Assembly (NCBI RefSeq): GCF_003063335.1
Contig: NZ_NERX01000007.1
Span: 147,903-211,902, forward strand
Source of the DNA: Limnohabitans sp. MMS-10A-192
GTDB lineage: Bacteria > Pseudomonadota > Gammaproteobacteria > Burkholderiales > Burkholderiaceae_C
Length of the DNA: 64,000 nucleotides
Reading direction: 5' to 3'
Shown here one piece after another: positions 9,459-17,835 of the stretch. How positions within the stretch are numbered: the first letter of the stretch is position 1; every line of letters starts with the position of its first letter. Both the position numbers and the translations under genes were made by a program. The notes beneath the pieces are model-generated. The model did no database searches, had not been told where the DNA came from, and saw nothing but the letters and a program-made list of their open reading frames with translations.

Positions 9459-10229
9459 ATGACCATCGCCAAAGCAGATTACATCGAAGGCCTGGCCAAA
9501 GGCCTGGCCGTGCTGGAGGCCTTTGACACCGAGCGCCAGCGCTTGAATGCGACCTTGGCCGCGCAACGCACCGGCATCACCCGTGCGGCGGCGCGGCGGC
9601 ATTTGCTCACGCTGGCCGAGTTGGGTTATCTGGAAACCGATGGCAGCCACTACTGGTTGTCGGCCCGTGTGCTGCGCTTTGCGGGCAGCTACATGGCCAC
9701 CTCACGCTTACCGCGAGCCTTGCAACCCACGCTCAACCGCCTGGCCTCGCAGACGCAGGCGGCGTTTTCTGCGGTGGTGCTGGACGGTGACGAATGCGTG
9801 ATCGTGGCGCGCAGCGCGGGCGTGGCCGAGCCGGTGCGCCACCTCGCGTACGGCTTGCACTTGGGCGCGCGATTGCCGGCACACGCCACATCCACCGGGC
9901 AGGTCTTGTTGGCCAATTGGCCCAAAGCCGATTTGAGTGCCTGGCTCAAGGGCCGTAGCCTGGCCCGCATCACGCCGCAGACCGAAGTGGGTACGGCGGC
10001 TTTCAAAAAAATCATCGACCAAGTTCGCACGCAAGACCACGCCTTGTCGCGCGATGCGCATGAGTTGGGCATCCATGCGCTGGCGGTGCCGCTGCGCAAT
10101 ATGCAGGGCCGAACTTTGGCTGCGCTCAATGTGGTGGGCACGCCCGAGCAGCTGTCAGACGCTGCGGTGCAACGCAAGTGGTTGCCGCTGCTCTTGGAGG
10201 CAGCGCGGGAGTTGCGGCCTTTGCTGTGA
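9459..10229 (+). CDS. pobR: IclR family regulator, PobR/PcaR-like
   Basis: A 256-residue IclR-type transcription factor: winged helix-turn-helix in about residues 8-70 (starts YIEGLAKGLAVLEAFD, typical of the PcaR/PcaU/PobR subgroup) and an effector-binding IclR domain to the C-terminus (ARLPAHATSTGQVLLA). Divergent from pobA, so it most likely controls pobA in response to 4-hydroxybenzoate; that role is inferred from position and subgroup. The ATG at 9459 gives the family-like N-terminus. The frame is open upstream through the REP unit, which is unlikely to be translated. Confidence 0.82.
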   Translation: MTIAKADYIEGLAKGLAVLEAFDTERQRLNATLAAQRTGITRAAARRHLLTLAELGYLETDGSHYWLSARVLRFAGSYMATSRLPRALQPTLNRLASQTQAAFSAVVLDGDECVIVARSAGVAEPVRHLAYGLHLGARLPAHATSTGQVLLANWPKADLSAWLKGRSLARITPQTEVGTAAFKKIIDQVRTQDHALSRDAHELGIHALAVPLRNMQGRTLAALNVVGTPEQLSDAAVQRKWLPLLLEAARELRPLL

Positions 10230-10232
10230 GGC

Positions 10233-11234
10233 TCAGAGACAGCGCACAGGCTTGTCTGTGATCGCGCGAGCAGCCACGAACGCTTCAAAGGCCTGCGCGC
10301 TGGTCTTGCTCGGCGTGTAGCCGAACGGCGCTTTGAGGGCCGTGTTCAGCAGCACCGGCCGGTAGCGCAAGAAGTCCAGCTGTTCGGGGCCGTATCGGCT
10401 GATGCCCAGCTTGTGTCCCACAAACAAGGCGGTTTGCAGCAGCCAAGCGGGCAAGACAAGGGCTGGTTTATTCAAGCGCTGAGCGATCTCGAAGATCGTC
10501 AGAGCGCCGTCACCGGCCAGGTTGAAGCAGCCACTCTCGGCCAGGCCGCTCAGCGCATGCACGATGGCGCCGGTGACGTCTTCGTCCCAGATGAACACAA
10601 AGGGGCTGTCGCTGCCCTTGATCGCCAGTAGTCGCTTTTTCTCAAACAGGGCGGTGATCTGGTTGTTGACCCGTTCGCCCAGGATGGTGCCGATGCGCAG
10701 CACGGTTTGCGCCAGTTGCGGGTGGCTCTGGCGGTAGCGCGCCAGCATCTCTTCGACCAGACGTTTGTGGTGCGAGTAGGCAAAGCTTTCGTTGCCGCGC
10801 AGCGGCATGTCTTCGGTGAGCCAGGCCGCGTTGTCGGCGTGGTAGCCGTAGGCCGCGCCGCTGGACGAGACCACGATGTGCGCCACGCCGCTTTGCACGC
10901 AGGCTTGCAGCACGTTTTGAGTGCCCCCCACATCGACGGAATATTCAAATGCGCGGTTCGAATCTTTGCCGGGTGTGACGATGGAGGCCAGGTGCACCAC
11001 GGTGTCGATGCGGTGCGCGGCAAGGGTGCTCTCCAGCGCCGGATCGCGCACATCTTGCGTGACGTAGGTGATGCCGGGCAGTCGTTGCTCGGGCGGCACC
11101 TCGCGCACATCGACGGCGACAAGGTGTGCGCAGGTTCGGCGCTCTGCCAGGGTGCGAATCAGGCCCTGGCCCAAAAAGCCAGAGGCCCCGGTGACCAGCA
11201 CGCGGGCGGCTTGGGGCGTCTTCACTTTGTGCAT
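10233..11234 (-). CDS. NAD-dependent epimerase/dehydratase family protein
   Basis: Extended short-chain dehydrogenase of 333 residues. The nucleotide-binding motif VTGASGFLGQG is near residues 13-23, a VDVREVPP segment follows the second strand, and the active-site YxxxK appears as YSHHK. The substrate (sugar nucleotide, steroid or other) cannot be assigned. Its ATG overlaps the end of the symporter gene by 13 bases, so it is the last gene of the minus-strand array that begins with livK. The pobR stop is only 3 bases from its stop, with no obvious terminator between. Confidence 0.82.
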   Translation of the reverse strand: MHKVKTPQAARVLVTGASGFLGQGLIRTLAERRTCAHLVAVDVREVPPEQRLPGITYVTQDVRDPALESTLAAHRIDTVVHLASIVTPGKDSNRAFEYSVDVGGTQNVLQACVQSGVAHIVVSSSGAAYGYHADNAAWLTEDMPLRGNESFAYSHHKRLVEEMLARYRQSHPQLAQTVLRIGTILGERVNNQITALFEKKRLLAIKGSDSPFVFIWDEDVTGAIVHALSGLAESGCFNLAGDGALTIFEIAQRLNKPALVLPAWLLQTALFVGHKLGISRYGPEQLDFLRYRPVLLNTALKAPFGYTPSKTSAQAFEAFVAARAITDKPVRCL

Positions 11235-12154
11235 TCCGCAGCGGCAGGCCCGCCACTGCGCAAGGGTTTGCGCGCCCACCAACCGGCCAGGATCAGGCCC
11301 GCGATGATGTCCCAAAAGCCCCACACCCCCGCCACCACGGCCATGCCGCCCAAGCCGTTGAAGAAGCTGAAGATCAGCACCAGGCCCAGCCCTGCGTTGC
11401 GGATGCCCACTTCAATGGACACGGCGCGGCAGTCGTAGTCGCTCAATCGTGCCATGCGCGCAATCGACCAGCCGGTGGCAAAGGCCAGCGCGTCGTGCAA
11501 CACCACCGCCATGAGCACCAGGCCGACATAGTCCATGAAGTAGCGCCAGTTGCCCGCGATGGCGCCGATGATGAAGCCGATCAAGGCCAGAAAACTGAGG
11601 ATGCGCAGCGGCTTTTTGAAGCGCTCGGTCCAGACCGGAAAGCGGTGCACGCAAGCCAGACCCAGCACAAAGGGCAAGCCGATGATCAAGAGGATGTGCA
11701 CGAACATCTGCGCAGGATCGAGCGCGATGCTGGTCAGCAGTTTGGACGCCGTGGGGTGGATGCTGCCCCAGAAAGCAAAGTTGAGCGGCATGGCAAACAC
11801 CGAGATGGCGTTCGACACGGCGGTCATGGACACGCTGAGCGCCACATTGCCGTTGGCCCGGTGGGTCAGGATGTTGCTGACGTTACCGGGTGGGCAGCAA
11901 GCCACCAAAATCATGCCCAGTGCGATGCTCGGCGCGGGCTGCAGCACGAGCGTCAAGCCAAAGGTGATGGCGGGCAGCACCAGAAACTGCGCCGCAATGC
12001 CCACTGCAAAAGCCATGGGCATGCGCAGCAAGCGGCGGAAGTCTTCGATGCGGGTATCGAGCGCGATGCCGAACATCAAAAAGCCCAGTACGGCATTGAG
12101 CACCGCCAGCGAGGCGGGGTTGAAGTTCAGGCGGATCTCGTCAACAGGCAGCAT
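11222..12154 (-). CDS. BASS-type sodium:organic anion symporter
   Basis: A 310-residue bile acid:sodium symporter family membrane protein with about nine to ten hydrophobic segments. The core features are GMILVACCPPGNVSNILTHR and, near the C-terminus, SIEVGIRNAGLGLVL, both typical of the BASS/SBF family. In bacteria such proteins move organic acids, sterol-like anions or pantoate-like compounds; the substrate here is unknown. ATG at 12154 chosen because the upstream frame overlaps the monooxygenase gene. It sits between the flavin monooxygenase and epimerase genes in one orientation. Confidence 0.85.
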   Translation of the reverse strand: MLPVDEIRLNFNPASLAVLNAVLGFLMFGIALDTRIEDFRRLLRMPMAFAVGIAAQFLVLPAITFGLTLVLQPAPSIALGMILVACCPPGNVSNILTHRANGNVALSVSMTAVSNAISVFAMPLNFAFWGSIHPTASKLLTSIALDPAQMFVHILLIIGLPFVLGLACVHRFPVWTERFKKPLRILSFLALIGFIIGAIAGNWRYFMDYVGLVLMAVVLHDALAFATGWSIARMARLSDYDCRAVSIEVGIRNAGLGLVLIFSFFNGLGGMAVVAGVWGFWDIIAGLILAGWWARKPLRSGGPAAAECTK

Positions 12155-12179
12155 GGGGTATTCCTTATGGGGGCTGTGG

Positions 12180-13496
12180 TCAGGCCAGCGCGGCCGAGGC
12201 TTGGCGCACGGCAGCGCGGTAGGCGTCTTTGTTGACGTAGTAAGCCATGCGTTCGAGTTGCAGGTATTGGTAGCCCCCCGACACATCGGGCGAGGGGCCT
12301 TGGCGGGCCTGGTTCAAGGCGGCGGCTGCTGCGCTGCCAGTGGCCAAACCCTTGAAGTAGCGGGCCACCAGCTCGGCTTGTTCGTAGCGGCCTTGCCAGC
12401 CCAGGCCACTGGCCTCGACCATGCCCAGCACGGCCAAGCGGCTGAACTGTGGCGACAAGATGTTGAGGTAGAGCTTGGGCGCCATGCCTTGCCAGTTGAG
12501 CAGGGCGCGATCGATGAAGGGGTAGTGCAGCTTGTAGCCGGTGGCGGCCATGACCATGTCGTAGTCTTTTTGGCTGCCGTCCTTGAAGTGCACGGTGCGG
12601 CCGTCCAGCCGCGCGATGTCGGGGCGCACCTTCACATCGCCATGGCCGATGTGGTACAGGATGAGTGAGTTGACCACCGGGTGCGACTCGTACATCTTGT
12701 AGGTGGGCTTGGGAAAACCAAAGCGCACCGGGTCGCCGGTGAACCATTTGAGGATGGTGCTGTCAATGGCCTGCTTCAGGCGCATGGGCAGCGTGATCTT
12801 GCCGCCCACGGTGTCGGCCGGTTTGCCGAACACGTATTTGGGCACGAAGTAATAACCCCGGCGCACCGAGATGTCGATGCTTTGGGCGTGGTGCACGGCG
12901 TCGACCGCGATGTCGCAACCCGAGTTGCCAGCGCCGACGATGAGCACGCGCTTGCCATCGAACTGGCGGGCGCTTTTGTAGGCCGAGGTGTGCAGCAGTT
13001 CGCCGCTGAACTGGCCTTCAAAAGTGGGCATATTGGGTTCGGCCAGTGTGCCGTTGGCAATCACCACGCCTTTGTAGTTGGCCGTCTCCAGTGGGCCGTT
13101 GCCGGGGTCGATGCTCACGCGCCAAAGCGTGTCGGGGGCATCGCTCACGGGTTCCACCCGGACCACGCGCACGCCAAAGCGGTAATGCCGCAGCAAATCG
13201 AAATGCTCGGCATAGGCCTTGAAATAGGGCAACAACTCGCGGTGGCTGGGGTAGTCGGCGGCATCACCAGTCATCGGGAATTCGGTGAATTCCGTCATGC
13301 GTTTGCTGGAGATCAGATGGGCGGACTCGTAGACGGTGGAGCGGGGGTTGCCTGCGTTCCACAGGCCACCCACTTCGGTGTGCGCTTCAAAGCCCTGAAA
13401 GGGCACGCCGTGCAGGCTGAGCGCCCGCGCACCGGCCAGGCCAGCGGGGCCTGCGCCGATGAGGGCGATTTGTTCTTCGGTGCGGGTGGTGGTCAT
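12180..13496 (-). CDS. flavin-containing monooxygenase
   Basis: A 438-residue class B flavoprotein monooxygenase. FAD site GAGPAGLAG starts at residue 14, the NADPH site GAGNSG at 188, and between them the FMO signature F-x-G-x(3)-H-x(3)-Y reads FSGELLHTSAY (residues 163-173). The tyrosine at the end, instead of Trp, favours the FMO over the Baeyer-Villiger subgroup. It would oxygenate a soft nucleophile or ketone; the substrate is unknown. Its start overlaps the stop of the upstream SDR gene as ATGA, so the two are translationally coupled. Confidence 0.9.
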   Translation of the reverse strand: MTTTRTEEQIALIGAGPAGLAGARALSLHGVPFQGFEAHTEVGGLWNAGNPRSTVYESAHLISSKRMTEFTEFPMTGDAADYPSHRELLPYFKAYAEHFDLLRHYRFGVRVVRVEPVSDAPDTLWRVSIDPGNGPLETANYKGVVIANGTLAEPNMPTFEGQFSGELLHTSAYKSARQFDGKRVLIVGAGNSGCDIAVDAVHHAQSIDISVRRGYYFVPKYVFGKPADTVGGKITLPMRLKQAIDSTILKWFTGDPVRFGFPKPTYKMYESHPVVNSLILYHIGHGDVKVRPDIARLDGRTVHFKDGSQKDYDMVMAATGYKLHYPFIDRALLNWQGMAPKLYLNILSPQFSRLAVLGMVEASGLGWQGRYEQAELVARYFKGLATGSAAAAALNQARQGPSPDVSGGYQYLQLERMAYYVNKDAYRAAVRQASAALA

Positions 13497-14311
13497 GGTG
13501 GGGACGATGAGGATGGGGGCAGACCCGGAATGGGCGTGGCGCCCGCTTGGCCTGCACGCGGCTTGCGGGGCTGGCCCAGCAAGATGCGGTCGTGCAGCCT
13601 TGCAGGCAGCAGCGACAAGGCTTTGGACAGCCAGCCGATGCGCCGGGGCAAGACGATGTGTTCACGGCCTTGGGCCACCCCTTGCAGCAAAGCGCTGGCG
13701 GCTTCGTCGGGGCCGAGCAGGCCCGGCATGGCGAAGGTGTTGCCTGCCGTGAGCGCGGTGCGCAAATAGCCGGGGCTGATGGTGTGCACCGTGAGCAGGG
13801 TGGGCCGCAACTCGGCGCGCAGGCTTTGCAAGTACGCGATCAGTCCGGCCTTGCTCGCGCAATAAGCCCCGTTGCCCGGCATGCCGCGCCAACCCGCCAC
13901 ACTGGCCACGCCGACCAATGCGCCGCCTTGGCCGCTGGTTTGCATGGCACGCAAAAAGGGATGGAAGCTGGTGGCCACGCCCAGCAGGTTGATCTCCAGC
14001 ATGCGGCGCATCACGGTCAGGTCAGACACTTCGGCCGTATCAAAACCACCGGCCACGCCCGCATTGGCAATGACCAAATCGGGTACGCCATGGTGTTGCA
14101 GCCAGTCTGCGCCCATGGCTTGCATGGCGACTGCGTCAGAGACATCGGGGGTGTAAATGCGACAGCGCTCGGGGGCCAGCGCTCCTAGGGCTTGCAAGGC
14201 GGTGGTGTTCATGCCGACCAGGGCCACGTGGGTGCCTTGTGCGATCAGCTGCCGGGCCAGGGCCTGCCCCAGACCGCCACATGCGCCGGTGATGACTGCG
14301 TTGCGAAACAT
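13493..14311 (-). CDS. short-chain dehydrogenase/reductase
   Basis: A 272-residue classical SDR. Cofactor motif TGACGGLGQ at the N-terminus, the NAG motif (NAGVAG), a catalytic serine strand VGVASVAGW and the active-site YxxxK in YCASK. The C-terminal 25 residues are proline- and glycine-rich and probably disordered. It overlaps the flavin monooxygenase start by four bases. A coupled reductase and monooxygenase suggests sequential oxidation and reduction of one imported substrate (inference). Confidence 0.87.
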   Translation of the reverse strand: MFRNAVITGACGGLGQALARQLIAQGTHVALVGMNTTALQALGALAPERCRIYTPDVSDAVAMQAMGADWLQHHGVPDLVIANAGVAGGFDTAEVSDLTVMRRMLEINLLGVATSFHPFLRAMQTSGQGGALVGVASVAGWRGMPGNGAYCASKAGLIAYLQSLRAELRPTLLTVHTISPGYLRTALTAGNTFAMPGLLGPDEAASALLQGVAQGREHIVLPRRIGWLSKALSLLPARLHDRILLGQPRKPRAGQAGATPIPGLPPSSSSPP

Positions 14312-14383
14312 GCGTACTGCAAACCTGTGAATGTGTTGCAGCTGATTTTGGCATAGCCCCTTTGGTGAAGACCCTTGTGTGAC

Positions 14384-15097
14384 TCAAACGCCCAGATGCT
14401 GCTCCAGCACGCTGGGGGCGTCGTGCAGGGCTTGCGAGGAGCCTTCAAACACCACCTGGCCTTTGACCAGAATCACGTTGCGGTCGGTGATCTGGGTGAC
14501 GTGTTTCCAGTTCTTGTCCACGATGATGGCGCTGATGCCGCTTTCCTTGATCAGGCTGCAAATGCGCCAGATTTCACGGGCGATCAGCGGGGCCAGGCCT
14601 TCGGTGGCTTCGTCCAAAATCAGCACATCGGGGTTGGTCATCAAGGCCCGGCCAATGGTCAGCATTTGCTGTTCACCGCCAGACAGCTGCTGGCCACCGT
14701 GGTTCAGCCGTTCGGTCAGGCGCGGGAAGGTCTCCAGCACGCGCTCGTAAGTCCAGTCGCGCTGGCCACGGGTGCCCGCACGGGCGGCCATTTTCAGGTT
14801 CTCCACCACGCTCAGATTGCCAAAGATGCCCCGACCTTCGGGCACGTAGGCGATGCCCATCTGTGCCACTTCAAAGGTGGGGCGACCGTTCATGGCTTGG
14901 CCTTTGATCTGCACGGTGCCGCTTTGCGGCGGCACGATGCCCATGATGGATTTGAGCAAGGTGCTTTTGCCCATGCCGTTGCGGCCCATCAGGCCAATGG
15001 TTTCGCCGCGTGCCACCTGGAAGTCGATGCCGCGCAGGATGTGGCTGGCGCCGTAATAGGTTTGCAGGCCTTGGGCGTTGATCAAGAGTTCGCTCAT
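14384..15097 (-). CDS. livF: branched-chain amino-acid type ABC transporter ATPase (LivF)
   Basis: A 237-residue ATP-binding subunit. Walker A GRNGMGKST, ABC signature LSGGEQQ and Walker B LILDEATEGLAP are all intact, and the subfamily-specific GIAYVPEGRGIF and NLSVVENL segments mark it as LivF-like. Start at 15097, one base after the livG stop. It is the last transporter gene of livKHMGF. Catabolic neighbours suggest the importer serves an aromatic or cyclic acid rather than leucine (inference). Confidence 0.93.
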   Translation of the reverse strand: MSELLINAQGLQTYYGASHILRGIDFQVARGETIGLMGRNGMGKSTLLKSIMGIVPPQSGTVQIKGQAMNGRPTFEVAQMGIAYVPEGRGIFGNLSVVENLKMAARAGTRGQRDWTYERVLETFPRLTERLNHGGQQLSGGEQQMLTIGRALMTNPDVLILDEATEGLAPLIAREIWRICSLIKESGISAIIVDKNWKHVTQITDRNVILVKGQVVFEGSSQALHDAPSVLEQHLGV

Positions 15098-15098
15098 C

Positions 15099-15878
15099 TC
15101 AATGTTCCTCGCCAGTCTCTTCACCAAGGTAGGCCGCTTGCACGCCGCTGTCGGCACGCACCACAGCGGGCTTGTCGCTGGCGATCACCTGGCCGTTGAC
15201 CATCACCGTCAGGTGGTCGGCAAGGGTGAAGATCGCGTCAATGTCGTGTTCCACCAGCATCATGGCGTGGTCTTTTTTCAGGCGCAGCAAAAGCTGCACC
15301 ATGCTTTCGGCTTCGGCCACGCCCATGCCGGCCAGGGGCTCGTCCAACAAGAGCACCACTGGTTCGGTGGCCAGCGTCATGGCGATCTCCAGCTGGCGTT
15401 GCTCGCCATGGCTGGCCGCACCGGCTATTGTTTTGCGGCGGTTTTGCAAACCTGCCAGCTCAATCGCCCGCTCAGCCTGTGCATTGACCGCCGACATGCC
15501 TGCTGCGCGGCTCAGCCAGCCCAGCGGGTTGAAGGGCGAGGGTTGCACGCGGGACTGTGCAGCCAGGCGCACGTTGTCCCACACGCTGAAGGTGCGGAAG
15601 ATGTTGGTCTTCTGGTAGCTGCGGCCCAGGCGGTGGCGCGAGATTTTCTCGGGCGTCCAGCCTGTGATGTCGTGACCGTCCAGCGTGATCTGGCCCGATG
15701 TGGGCGGCAGATCGCCCGACAGCAAGTTGGTCAGCGTGGATTTGCCTGCGCCGTTGGGGCCGATCACGGCGTGGATGTGGCCCAGCCACAAATCGACATT
15801 GACTTCGTTGACGGCGGCCAGGCCACCAAAGCGTTTGGTCAGCTGGCGTGCCGACATCAGGGTTTGGCGTTCACTCAT
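15099..15878 (-). CDS. livG: branched-chain amino-acid type ABC transporter ATPase (LivG)
   Basis: A 259-residue ATP-binding subunit. Walker A GPNGAGKST, signature SHGEQRQLEIAM, Walker B LLLDEPLAGMG and the H-loop LVEHD are present. The LivG-type insert QKTNIFRTFSVWDNVRLAAQ is recognisable. The start overlaps the end of livM by 8 bases and the stop is one base from the livF start, so the subunits are tightly coupled. Confidence 0.93.
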   Translation of the reverse strand: MSERQTLMSARQLTKRFGGLAAVNEVNVDLWLGHIHAVIGPNGAGKSTLTNLLSGDLPPTSGQITLDGHDITGWTPEKISRHRLGRSYQKTNIFRTFSVWDNVRLAAQSRVQPSPFNPLGWLSRAAGMSAVNAQAERAIELAGLQNRRKTIAGAASHGEQRQLEIAMTLATEPVVLLLDEPLAGMGVAEAESMVQLLLRLKKDHAMMLVEHDIDAIFTLADHLTVMVNGQVIASDKPAVVRADSGVQAAYLGEETGEEH

Positions 15879-16869
15879 GTTGCGCCTCCTTGCGGGCCAC
15901 GATGCGGGTGATCAGGCCCAGAATGCCTTTGGGCGCGAACACGATCAGGGCCACGATGAACAGGCCCATCCACATCTGCCAGTGTTTGCCGGTCTTGAAC
16001 TCGCCCACATCGGGCAGGTCCTTGAAGACGTGCAGCAGCATTTCAAAGCTGAACGCGCCGACGATGGCCCCCGCGAAGTTGCCCATGCCGCCCAAGATGA
16101 CCATCATGATGGCGTGCGCGCTCATGTGAAAGCCCATGAGTTCGGGGTTCACGAAGCCGCTTTGGGCAGCCCACAAATACCCGGCCAATCCTGCCAAGGC
16201 GCCAGCCAGCGTGAAGGCCGCCAGCTTGTGGCTGAAGCTGCCAAAGCCCAGGGCGCGCATGCGGTGCTCGTTCACGCGGATGCCCGACAGCGCACGGCCA
16301 AAGGGGCTCCAGAGCAGGCGGCGCAAGAAGGCGTAAACACCCACCAAGCAGGCGAGGGTGAAGAAGTAAAACACCTGTTTGTTCTCCAGATCGATCAGCA
16401 CGGCATCGGGTTTGAAGTTGAGGAACAAGCCGTCCGAGCCACCCAGCACTTTGTTGTCAAAGAACAGGAAGAACACCATCTGCGCAAAGGCCATGGTGAC
16501 CATGATGAAGTAGATGCCGTGCGTGCGTACCACCAGAAAGCCGATGATGAGTGCGGCCAGCGCCGAGGCACCGACGGCCAGTGGCAAGCTGGTGTAAAGG
16601 CTGATGGGGGCGTCTTGTGGCGTGAGGAAAGCCAGTGCATAACCGGCGAGGCCAAAGTAGGCCGCATGGCCCAGCGACACCAGGCCAGTCACGCCTTGCA
16701 GCAGATCCAGGCTCATCGCAAAGATTGCCAGGATCATCATGCGGTTGACCATGTCGATGTAGAAAGGCGTGCCCACAAAGGGGAAGGCGATCAGGGCGAC
16801 AAGGCCCAGCACGAGCAGCAGCTGCACGCTGCGCGGCAGGATTTCAAGATGGGTTTGGGGGGCGCTCAT
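15871..16869 (-). CDS. livM: branched-chain amino-acid type ABC permease (LivM)
   Basis: A 332-residue inner-membrane permease with about nine hydrophobic segments. It has the family loop GLVSLGHAAYFGLAGYALAF and the conserved cytoplasmic coupling segment SPFGRALSGIRVNEHRM. ATG at 16869 gives MSAPQTHLE; the open frame upstream overlaps livH and is discounted. Seven bases separate it from livH. Confidence 0.92.
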   Translation of the reverse strand: MSAPQTHLEILPRSVQLLLVLGLVALIAFPFVGTPFYIDMVNRMMILAIFAMSLDLLQGVTGLVSLGHAAYFGLAGYALAFLTPQDAPISLYTSLPLAVGASALAALIIGFLVVRTHGIYFIMVTMAFAQMVFFLFFDNKVLGGSDGLFLNFKPDAVLIDLENKQVFYFFTLACLVGVYAFLRRLLWSPFGRALSGIRVNEHRMRALGFGSFSHKLAAFTLAGALAGLAGYLWAAQSGFVNPELMGFHMSAHAIMMVILGGMGNFAGAIVGAFSFEMLLHVFKDLPDVGEFKTGKHWQMWMGLFIVALIVFAPKGILGLITRIVARKEAQHE

Positions 16870-16876
16870 GGCGATC

Positions 16877-17740
16877 TCACTGTTTGAAAAGGCCTTCGGG
16901 CTTGTACAAAAGCACCGCGGCCATGAGCACATACACCAGCATGCCCGAGACTTGGGGCAGCAGGACTTTGCCAAAGGTGTCCACCAGGCCCACCAGCAGC
17001 GCCGCGATCAGCGCGCCACGCACCGAGCCGATGCCGCCAATGACCACGACCACAAAGCACATGATCAGCACTTGTGAGCCCATATTGGGATAGACGCTGG
17101 AAATGGGCGCGGCGATCATGCCCGCGATGGACGCCAGACCCACGCCCAGCGCAAACACCACCGCGTGGATCAGGCTGATGTTCACGCCCAGTGCTTCGGT
17201 CATTTCGTGGTTGAAGGCACCGGCGCGGATCTTCATGCCCAGGCGGGTCTTGGAGATCAGCAAATACAGACCCAGCGCCAGCAGCAGGCACACGCCCGAC
17301 ATGAACAGACGGTAGACCGGGTAGGACAGCGTGTCGGTCAGCGCAATGGAGGCCGACAACGCTTCAGGGATTTGCACGCCGTGCACATCGTCACCCCAGA
17401 GCATGGAGCGCAGCTCTTCAAACACGTAGATCAGGCCAAAGGTCAGCAACACCTGGTCGAGGTGGTCGCGGTGGTAGAAATGTTTGAACAGCAGTTTTTC
17501 GAGCAACAGCCCAAACACCACCGACAGCAACGTGCCCACGATGATGGCCAGCGTGAAGCTGCCCAGCATGCCCGACAAAGACCAGGCCAAAAAAGCACCC
17601 AGCATGTAAAAGCTGCCATGGGCGAGGTTGACCACGCCCATGATGCCGAAGATCAGCGTGAGGCCAGCGGCCAGCATGAACAGCAGCAGTCCGTACTGGA
17701 CGCTGTTGAGCAGCTGGATCAAGAAGTTAACGAAGTCCAT
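16877..17740 (-). CDS. livH: branched-chain amino-acid type ABC permease (LivH)
   Basis: A 287-residue inner-membrane permease, beginning with the characteristic FLIQLLNSVQYGLLLFMLAA helix and GVVNLAHGSFYMLGAF loop. The EAA-like coupling loop (KTRLGMKIRAGAFNHEM) is present. GGAG precedes the ATG at 17740. Ninety-five bases, including a hairpin, separate it from the substrate-binding protein gene. Confidence 0.92.
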   Translation of the reverse strand: MDFVNFLIQLLNSVQYGLLLFMLAAGLTLIFGIMGVVNLAHGSFYMLGAFLAWSLSGMLGSFTLAIIVGTLLSVVFGLLLEKLLFKHFYHRDHLDQVLLTFGLIYVFEELRSMLWGDDVHGVQIPEALSASIALTDTLSYPVYRLFMSGVCLLLALGLYLLISKTRLGMKIRAGAFNHEMTEALGVNISLIHAVVFALGVGLASIAGMIAAPISSVYPNMGSQVLIMCFVVVVIGGIGSVRGALIAALLVGLVDTFGKVLLPQVSGMLVYVLMAAVLLYKPEGLFKQ

Positions 17741-17770
17741 CGGGGAGGGTCTTTGCGAAGCGGGTGTGAA

Positions 17771-17793
17771 AACGGCGGAACCAGTCCGCCGTT
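17771..17793 (-). promoter_or_regulatory. intercistronic hairpin between livK and livH
   Basis: Perfect 9-bp stem AACGGCGGA / TCCGCCGTT with loop ACCAG, followed in the transcribed (minus) direction by TTTTC. It could act as a partial terminator or 3' stabiliser, giving more binding protein than permease mRNA; a role is inferred from position. Confidence 0.55.
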
Positions 17794-17835
17794 CACGGGA
17801 TCGGGGGCCAGTGCTGCACACCGGCCCGGTTTGGT

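Noticed and set aside
15685..16887. 400-codon plus-strand frame opposite livM
   Set aside because: Gln/His-rich shadow of a membrane protein; no motif.
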